In this document: positions 39,201 to 48,200 of the stretch, piece by piece | Position numbering within the stretch: the stretch's first letter is position 1 | Layout of the letters: each line of letters begins with the position of its first letter | Assembly: GCA_038049695.1 (NCBI GenBank) | Contig: CP142451.1 | Coordinates: 31,294,001-31,358,000, forward strand | DNA length: 64,000 nt | Origin: Cinnamomum chago | Lineage: Eukaryota; Streptophyta; Magnoliopsida; Laurales; Lauraceae | Reading direction: 5' to 3' | The notes under the pieces: model-generated | Database searches by the model: none | What the model was told of the DNA's origin: nothing | Seen by the model: only the letters and a program-made list of their open reading frames with translations | Program-made: the position numbers and the translations under genes

Positions 39201-42200
39201 TCAATCTGAAACATAATGAAACAAAAAACAACTACATAGTCTTTGGAAGTCTAATTGTAACGAATTAAATAAATTAATAAAACTAGTTCTTCATCTCTAT
39301 CTTCTATGTGAATCCGTCGCTCAAGAACGCATATCGAAGCCTATCTCTTAATCATCATGGTAATCCTTAGACTCTAAATCTTGATTGCCTGGATTGGGGC
39401 AACAAAGCAGTAATTATTGAAACTGAGTGAATAGGACTCTAATCTACATTGGTGCACAATTTTCATGATAAACTGGAATAATAATGCTGCAATAATGATG
39501 GTAATTTGTTCATTAAGGTCCGGTCAAGGTTTCCTAAAACTAACCTCCATACAATCCCCTAACCACCTGACTGTACCACCCCATAAGGTACCACATAGAT
39601 GCCTGATATCATGTAAAAAGGGCTAACCTACAACCAACGTAAATGGTTGTCCTCTAGTCAATTGAAAAACATTGCTGACCTAAGAGTCGGGGAATAATAC
39701 GTCTGACCTATAAGTTAGGGAATATCACATCTGACATGTGAGTTGGGAAATCGGGTATATCTGACATGTGAGTCAAGGAATAACATATTTGTCATGGCCT
39801 TCGTATGTGCTAGTAGTCTAGGGGTGTCCAATGGGTCTGTCCCGGTTACTTAGGTTTATTAAAAAATATCCTCCTCTTAATGATCACATACTCATAATTC
39901 AAATTAGAATATATTTCCTTGGTTGTTCTCAACACCTACAACAGGGCAGTTTGAGATCAGCCCCTTACACCAACTTCAGATTTGTTATGCCCCGCACTGT
40001 TTCCTTATGGTATCCTGTTGTGTAAGAGCCGTCACCTATCCATCCTTTCATAGGTATGAGATATACTGCGTTTACAAAGAGTTTTAACAAATTCAACCCA
40101 AACAAAATATGTTACGCAAACTAGGGCCAGGAAGAAGACGTGGACATACAAGTGGAAACAGATATTTGGGATCTCAGCATCGCAACCAAAGAATTTAGGT
40201 TCTACACATATAGCATTATTATTCATAAACAATTTGGGAAATAAAATTTTTCCTAACAAACATATATCAAAGATAAACCATTAAATAACCTTAACACCAC
40301 AAGCTATGATATCAGTCCTATCACACAAGTCACAAATTAGGATTAATCGATTCCTAAGGTATGCGAGATTCGGTCATCATGGGAAAATAATAGGGGCTGT
40401 TTTTGTAAATTCCAAAATTTTTAGTATTCCAAAACAGTTTTCAGATCAGAAGGTATTGCACAGGTGCAGGGTTTTTTGGGCTTGGATGATGGGCCCTATG
40501 TAACCACCCGGGCCCACTGTTTATGGGATTTCAACCCAATCTCGCCACACAGTTTTAGAAGGCCTCATGTGGGGTTAAGGCTAGACTGCACTTATATATA
40601 CCCATGATCAAGACTTGCATGTTTCCGATGTGGGACTTATGCACCACTGCATACCCAGTCCTTTATGGTTCCCCCCACCGTCTCTCTTTAGGCGGATGCT
40701 CGCCGGACCCAATGCTTGTGGCCCCCTGGGTATGCAGTGGTGCATAAGTCCCATGTTGGAAACATGCAAGTTTTGATCCTAGTTATATATAAGTGCGGCC
40801 TGGCCTTAACCCCACATGAGGCCTTTTAAAACCATGTGACAAGATTGGGTTGAAATCCCATGAGCCAATGTAAACAATATCGTGTGGACAGTGGGCCCAG
40901 GCCGTTACACCCTAGGGTCACCTATGAAGCCACTACCAGATCCACAGATCTGATCAGTGATCAGATGGGCCTCATGGTCAGAAGCCATGTCGACCAAACT
41001 AAGCATTGACAGTGTGTAACTGGTAGAAATTCAATTCCGACTTGAACTCTTTGCTGAGTTTCGGTCTTTTGATATTGAAATCATCATCTAAGATACATTT
41101 TAACCACATGAAATCAATTCATCAAATTCTCAAATCCTCAAATTGAGAATATAGCATCAAACCCCCTTGACTGGGTTGTTGACAGAGAGACCACCATACT
41201 GTAGCAATTACTTGGTGAAGAGAAATTCAACCCACAACATCTAATACCTAAAACAGAGTTGGGGAAATTCAAACAACAAGGATTATAGGTTTGATCCAAG
41301 TTTCGGGACATCAATCACCAAGATCTTATGCATCATAGGTTTTGTCCACAAAAGGAACAGCAGTATATGCCAGTAGATGGGAATTTTACTCACTTTGTGT
41401 GGCCAATGGTTGCTTTTGTGATACCAAAACTTCAATGACTGGTTCCTTCTCCAAGTTTGCGTAGGGTTTGGGACTTCTTGATGAGATGATGTTAGAGAAG
41501 GGAAGGAAAGGATTGAGAGAGGGAGTCAAGTGATGGATTCAAGTTTCTATGGTGGCATGACTTTATAGCTTGAGATCAACCATGCTTCCTATTCGAACTC
41601 TACAAGAAGAAGAATCCTTTTATTAATATCGTGCAACAGTCCTAAAGAGGATTTGTGCTAGCCCCTCTTGGGTATCAGTATCGAGCACCTGCTAACAACA
41701 AAGAACTAAGTCCTACTACCTTCCTTTGTTGGAATTCTTATACTTAACTCAGGGGTCCCTATTTAGTTGTACTTGTTTGCTTAAGGTCAGGGTCCCATCT
41801 CTAGTGGTTTAATAAGTCTACTAAAATTAACAAGGTCCCACCAACATTAAGCCACCTAATGTTAATCCCATTAACTTAAGAACCAGGCCCTACCTAACAA
41901 ATCTCAAAACCCACAATTCTGACTCAAATAATTAGAAAATTAACCCCACAATAGTCATTGGCCTCACATATTTACTTATATATTAGAAATCGTTATTCAC
42001 AAAATGACAAGTATAAGTAATCTAGTCAAGCTATAAATTCAGAACTTCAGGAATTTAAATATAATAATGTAAATATTTTGGTCCCTTGAACAGGTGCTGG
42101 GGTATTAGTATTACAAATACTTTTTTTTTCCTTTTAGCATTAAAAATAAGCTATTGTGTGGATGTATGGGACTGGTCGCCCAACCTAGGGATCATAACCA

Positions 42201-45200
42201 TGCAATTCTTTTCACCTTATACTCTCTCTCTCTCTCTCTCTCTCTTTCCCTCCCTCCCCTTTCCTTGTTTTTTTATTATAAAACCCTGGCTTTCTTTTAG
42301 TGAATACTTTCAAATATGTGGCAACTGGAACTAAAGCAAATAAAATTTAGTAGAATGAAGAATAGGAAAAGCTATATAGGCCCGCATGTCCTAGCCTATT
42401 TTGGATGTGAGTAGCTATGCTTGTGGCCTTGCCTAGCTGTAAGGCTCATGTGCCTGACTAAGCCAGCCATGAGGCCTATCACCTTGGAGGCGGGTGAATG
42501 GCTTAATAATTAGACAAGGTGATTTGGCAACCTTTCCACAGTACGTTTCAGCCGAAAAAGAACGCCAAAAATGAGGAATTTAATGGATTTAAGGACTGTT
42601 GTCCAGCTATGTGAATCCGCCATGCATGGGGTGAAAAGATCCTGTCAAAAAGCTATGAAAATGGATGGAAAATCAATATGGAAGAGTGAAGCCTGCAATT
42701 TCTAGAGTTTGCAATTGCAGAATATGAGATTTCTATGAAAGGTTTCCAGAATGTCCAATACAGAATGTTCCTTTTACAACTGCAACATGCCCTTCCAACT
42801 AATTCCCAGAAGGTAGTTTTCTAGACAGTTATCATAACTAGACATACAGCTGTTGCTACATAAAATCGTAACCTTCCATAAGATTTTTTTTTTTTAAAAA
42901 GAGAAAATAAATAAGGAAGAGGGAAAGAGCGAGGTTACTGCCATGACCCAGATGAACTGCCTGGGCCTGGGCAAATGTCCTAGGCAAGTCTTGGTTTGTT
43001 CATAGTAGGCCTGCAAGTCCTCTTTGTGCACTGGACTGGGCTTTTTGACCTGCACATGGGTTCAGGTCCCTTGTCCTCGGCATAACTTACCATGAATTTC
43101 ATGGCTTGGGCCACAGCACAATCCCGTTGATCATCCTTGCTACACACGTCAACCTTCCCTGCTTGAGGGGAACTTGACCTTGAGTTGTTGACGGGTGAAC
43201 AACCAAGGCATGGTGGCTGCCTCTTGTGGCTCTTCTCAACCAAGGTTGTTTGCTTACATGCCTTGACGATGGCGAGGATCGGATATAGGCCCATGTGGTC
43301 AGGCATATAAGAACCACGTAACCAGCTTCTATTCAGAAGTCGTTAAACTCCATGAAGTGATGAGATTTTGCAGATTCTTGGGACCGAATGGTCCCCTTTT
43401 CACACATGTTGAAGCTGATGGGATAGAGATTTGTGTAGTGCACCAGAAGGAAGGCCTCTCTCAAGAAGGACTTCATATTCTCCAAAGTTTTCACCTTGTT
43501 TTTGCCACTTGTCTCTCTCGTGGCTTTGGTCTTAGTCCACCGAGCGGAAGCTTGACCCTCAATTGCCTGGCCACTAATTTGACTTTGCACTCCTTCTGGA
43601 GCTTCTTGTATTCAAAGATCCATTCTATGGATTCCAACCAATCCATAAAATCATCTCCATGAACACTACCACAGCATGCCAGACTCTTAATTTTAATGTT
43701 CAAATCTCTTTCACCATCTATGCAATCTCTCGGTCATCCTTGGCATCACCTGTCACCATGGCAACCTTGCTGATGAAGGGATTCACAGTGCTATTGCCCG
43801 ATCCTCTTATTCACCAGGAACCAAAGGTTATTGCCTCGCTTCTCGATGAGCGTGTTGATGCATTATTGGTGGCAACTGCTATTCTAACCATAGTTGTTAA
43901 GTACATTTCGGTTCGGACGAAATGTCCAATTTTCCTCGGTTTGGAGCCTAAACCGAACCAAACATCTTGCTTGAAGATGTTCGGTTTAGGTTTCGTCTGA
44001 TTTCGCCCGAACTAGAAGGTTTCTATCAAAAACCCCAAATCTCGGACGAACAGTAACCGAATCTATTGATTCGGACAAATCCAGAGGGGAACCATTGAAA
44101 GAAGTGAAATCAAATGAAAATAATTTGGGGATTTGGATGAATCTGAAGAGAAATATATGAAATTATCCTACGCACCTTTTCTAATCGAGGAGAAAGCTTT
44201 GAGAAAGCTAACGAGCCCTCGTTTCATCTTCTAGAGCATGCAACGTTCAAAATCCCAATCGATCTATAAAATGGATTCCAAAGGGCAAATATCATCCATA
44301 TCATCTCCAAGATCTTCTCTGACGAAGAGATTGCGGCATTTTCTCCCTCGCCGAGAGTTTTGGATGCATTGCCGAAGGTCGTCGTTGCTGCGATGCTTTG
44401 ATTTCTTGCAAACCAGCTCGCCAGAGAACCACCAATGTAGAATCTCTCCAGTTCTTCTTCGTTTCCCTTCCTTTTATGGTCGATTTGAGGAAAGGGTTTG
44501 AAGCTTCGAGACCTCCTTTCTTCTATTTTTTTTATGACGAGAGCCCCTTTTAAAAGGGTCTTGCTTTCACAGATGGGTTTTGAATCGTGATGAGTACTAG
44601 AAAGTGGTGGCCACCCATTTGTAATCTTTGATGTTCATCAGAGGGCCACCCACTTAATTGGTAACTGCTCATGTCATCAGTGGGCCCCTCATCTGTAATA
44701 GCTGATGTTTATCCGAGGGTCACATGTCAAGGGTTATTTGTAGTTGCTGATGTCATCAGAGGGCCACCCACTTTATTTGTAAACACTGATGCCATGAAAG
44801 GGTCAATTATTTGTAATCGCTGTTGTTCATCAATGGTCCTTTTATTTGTAAATGTTGATGAAGACTTAAATTGATGCTACCGTTTAGTATTTAAGAAATA
44901 CCAAAGCCCATTATGTGAGTTGCATACAATGATATTTGATGTTATTAGCAAATTTTATGAAACCATTTTTAAAATATCAATCTGAAATGGGCCATTTAAA
45001 TGATTTTGATATTTTTATGTGTCCCACTGAAAATTTTGATTAACAAATTGAGCAGTGCTATATGTTTTTAATATATATATAATATTTATATTTTCCGAAA
45101 TAAATTTCCGAATTGAAAAGCGAAATGTCCGAATCGACCGAAATATTTCATTTTGGAGCCAAGCCGAAACAGCGTCCGAAACGAACTTGACAACTATGAT

Positions 45201-48200
45201 TCTAACACTTCAAGCCTTGTATCTGTTACATCCATGTACCCTAGCAGGTCTTTCGGAAGAACTGCCACATACACTCTTCCTTTGCGATTCATCGCTTTAG
45301 GAAAGAACTATAGTTCAACGAATGGTGGAAACACAGGCTCTGATAGCCCTTGATGTGTACAAGTTGATTTGAAAACCTTTTCTATGCTAATTTCAGTCAA
45401 AACAGTATGCAGAAATTAGAACTGGCTGAATATAATGTTTACTGACCAGGAATATCAATTACTAATGAAATTAGGGTGGAAAATCCTGCCGAAGGTAGTG
45501 GAATAGGATGGAAAATCCAGAAAGGGGGAGTGATGCTTGCAGTTTCTGAGTTCTCCAATCGCGGAAATCTCAGATTTCTGAGAAAACTCTTTTAACTATC
45601 CCTACAAGGTAGTTTCTTAACTTTTATAATTATCAAACACACATAACTGTTGCTGCATAAAATATGAACCACCCCATATGAATATTTCAGGAAAAAAGAA
45701 AATAAGGAAAAGGGAAAGGGAGGTTGCTGCCAGGGTCCAGGCAAACTGCCTTGGGGAACAACCAGCCTAGTTCACCTGGGCCTGTGGGGCTGGGCAAACA
45801 GCTTGGGCATATCTTGGGTTGTCCATAATGGGCCTGTAAGCCCTCTTATTGCACTGGACCGGGCTTGTTGAGCCTGCATGTAACACCTCAAATCCCGGAG
45901 CTCATCAGGACCCGGGGTCTTACTAAAAAAAAATTAAGATCACCGCATAAATCAAGTTATGGCTCAGAATTAAGCAACACTTTAGATTCATTTAAAAGAA
46001 TCAGTAATAAGAGATAAATAATATCAAGTCTGTAGACAAAACAGATCTATAATCATAAGGGATTCAAAGTTCAATATTATTGAATAAACAATAAGTCACT
46101 AATCCTAAACATCATTATCCAGATGTAACGCTCTCTCATCAGCCATGCAAATTGAAGTACAGTGGCTGATTCCCATCGTTGCCAGGCTCCCCCATACATT
46201 GCGTACCTGAAGTGGGGCAAACCACTTATCAGAAAACTGGTGAATAATATTTCCAGATACACAGGTCATTACAAATATAATTCATTAACAAAAGTGCAGA
46301 AGAATTCGCGAGATGATAGTGGATTACATATATAGTATTCTTATTAGTCAAAGAGGTTACATATTCAATCCTTAACTTTCGTAAGTTCAATAATCCCAAT
46401 TATGGGTTCTCATAATGGAACTCAAACATCAGAGTTTTCAGTATTTCAGTCCCTTCCCCAAAAGGAAGTCCTTACCATAGTTCATTCAAAAATTCCCCGT
46501 AAGGAATTTAGTTCTAAAATCAATATTCCAGTCCCTGTCCAACCTTATTCTTCCTGGCCCACTTGGGTTCACTAATCAATCCAATATCCAGAAGTAGGGA
46601 TCCTTACTGACGTTTCATATAATGTTCATATCAAATGCTCTCATTACAAAGTTCATTAGTTCTTTTATATCCATTATGCATTCGTTAGCACTATCATAGA
46701 ATTATACACACTAATTATATTGTTATAAGACTAGTTCCACATAGTCGGGTTTATATATATGTACACCCCACTTTATTACAACATTTGGTACCCACCTCTG
46801 TGGTATTACTCTTATAACCTTGGATCCTATGTTCTCACTACAGGTCTCATCATATAAATAAGGATTGTTATTGAAACTAATATTTTCCCCATTTATTTGG
46901 GAATTCATTTCATAAGTTAACCACATGCTTCTATACTACCAAGTGTATGCTAATAATATATGTATCTCTGAGTTATACAGGTTAACCGGGGCCCACATTA
47001 AAGTACAATCCATAATAGTCTCAGTGTGAATATTAATTAATTTATATCTTCTAGAACAAGATAACCATTCTGTACCCAAAACAATTATAAAAGAATTCTT
47101 TGGAAGGTTCAGGAGAAAGACAGATTCATTTCAACAGTAACATCACAGTTTTTAAAAAGAAGCACAGATCGTCTCTCTGGGTCTCACGCCCAGTGCTTTG
47201 GAGGTCAAAGGATAGCGGGTCCCTAGTGGTCCACTCATCATGAGTCCAGGACCATCCTGGTCGCCCATCAAAGACCGACCAGATGACTGGTCCTGATCTT
47301 AGATCAGGTGAATTGATGGGCCCCACATGTCTCTCAGGCATTTTGATGTAAGCCCACTGTCATCTGTAACACTTACTCTTCCCTGTTAATCCATCTTTCC
47401 ACAACTTGTCTCCAAGAGATAAAGTCTACACCCACATGGATTCTCCTCATTCCATTATCTCATATCATAAGCAGTAGTCTTTATCAATCCTAAACAGTAA
47501 CAAGTCTGTTCCCAGTGGCCATTAACAGGCCTTCATAACCAGAACAAGGAAGGTACAGATGGTGGGCCCTCCAATGGTTTAACTTGCCTGGGGCCTGGCC
47601 CACCTTGGTCGCCCATCAAGAGCGGACCAGATGACTGGCCCTGATCCTTGATCAGGTGGGCCAGTGGGCCCCGCAATCTAACCCACGAAAAAAAAAACAA
47701 AATGCCCAAAATTACCGATACAGAATTTTCTGGGTTTCGGATGGGAGGGCAGTTGGGACCCAATCCAGTTGGGTCCACCTCCATCAAGGTCGCCCATGAG
47801 CAAGCTATCAGATCCCTGGAAGTGATTCTTGATCAGGTGGGCCACGTGATCATACTACCCAAATCGAGAGATCTTGTGTCTGTCGTTTGGGTTTGCAACC
47901 AGGACATTGCTTGGGCTACATCTGATTTCTTCTTCCACAATTAAGATATATATAAAAAAAAATCCAATTAGAATATCCAACACATAAAATAATTTTAATC
48001 TATTACTAATTTGATAAGGAGATCACAGATCTTGGTCAAACCCTAGATCCTCATATAGATAAAGAAATTTCAAGATCTATCAATAACCAGTTCTTCATTC
48101 CCTGATTCACCTATTTGGGTTATCTTTGTCATCAATGGAAACACAGAATAACCCGAATAACCCATATATCTTTGTGTACTTGGAAATATCACTCACCTTC

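Larger units (their letters stand above)
43051..45470 (-). pseudogene. Decayed Gypsy gag (minus strand), split by a hAT MITE
   Basis: On the minus strand, [20 protein letters not shown] and [16 protein letters not shown] (about 43550-43690) match the gag block before the zinc knuckle of plant Ty3/Gypsy elements. The reading continues to [15 protein letters not shown]. Upstream pieces appear at 45200-45370, beyond the MITE at 43889-45198. Downstream minus-strand text (43000-43310) may be the region after gag. It is heavily broken and only a stump of the element survives. Confidence 0.6.

Noticed and set aside
42086-42334. Possible extra TOP3B exon in intron e-f
   Set aside because: Exon e joins exon f in phase (ag + g = Arg) without missing conserved residues. 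This frame is pyrimidine-repeat sequence at a solo-LTR border.
43051-43320. 108-codon minus-strand frame as an independent gene
   Set aside because: It adjoins Gypsy gag on the same strand, has several Cys but no coherent domain, and lies in a duplicated decayed block.
44238-44501. An 87-codon frame conserved in both copies of the 1.3-kb MITE (also 61908-62171) as a real gene
   Set aside because: The copies are near-identical along their whole length, so conservation is not evidence of selection. The composition is Ser/Arg-rich with no recognisable domain.
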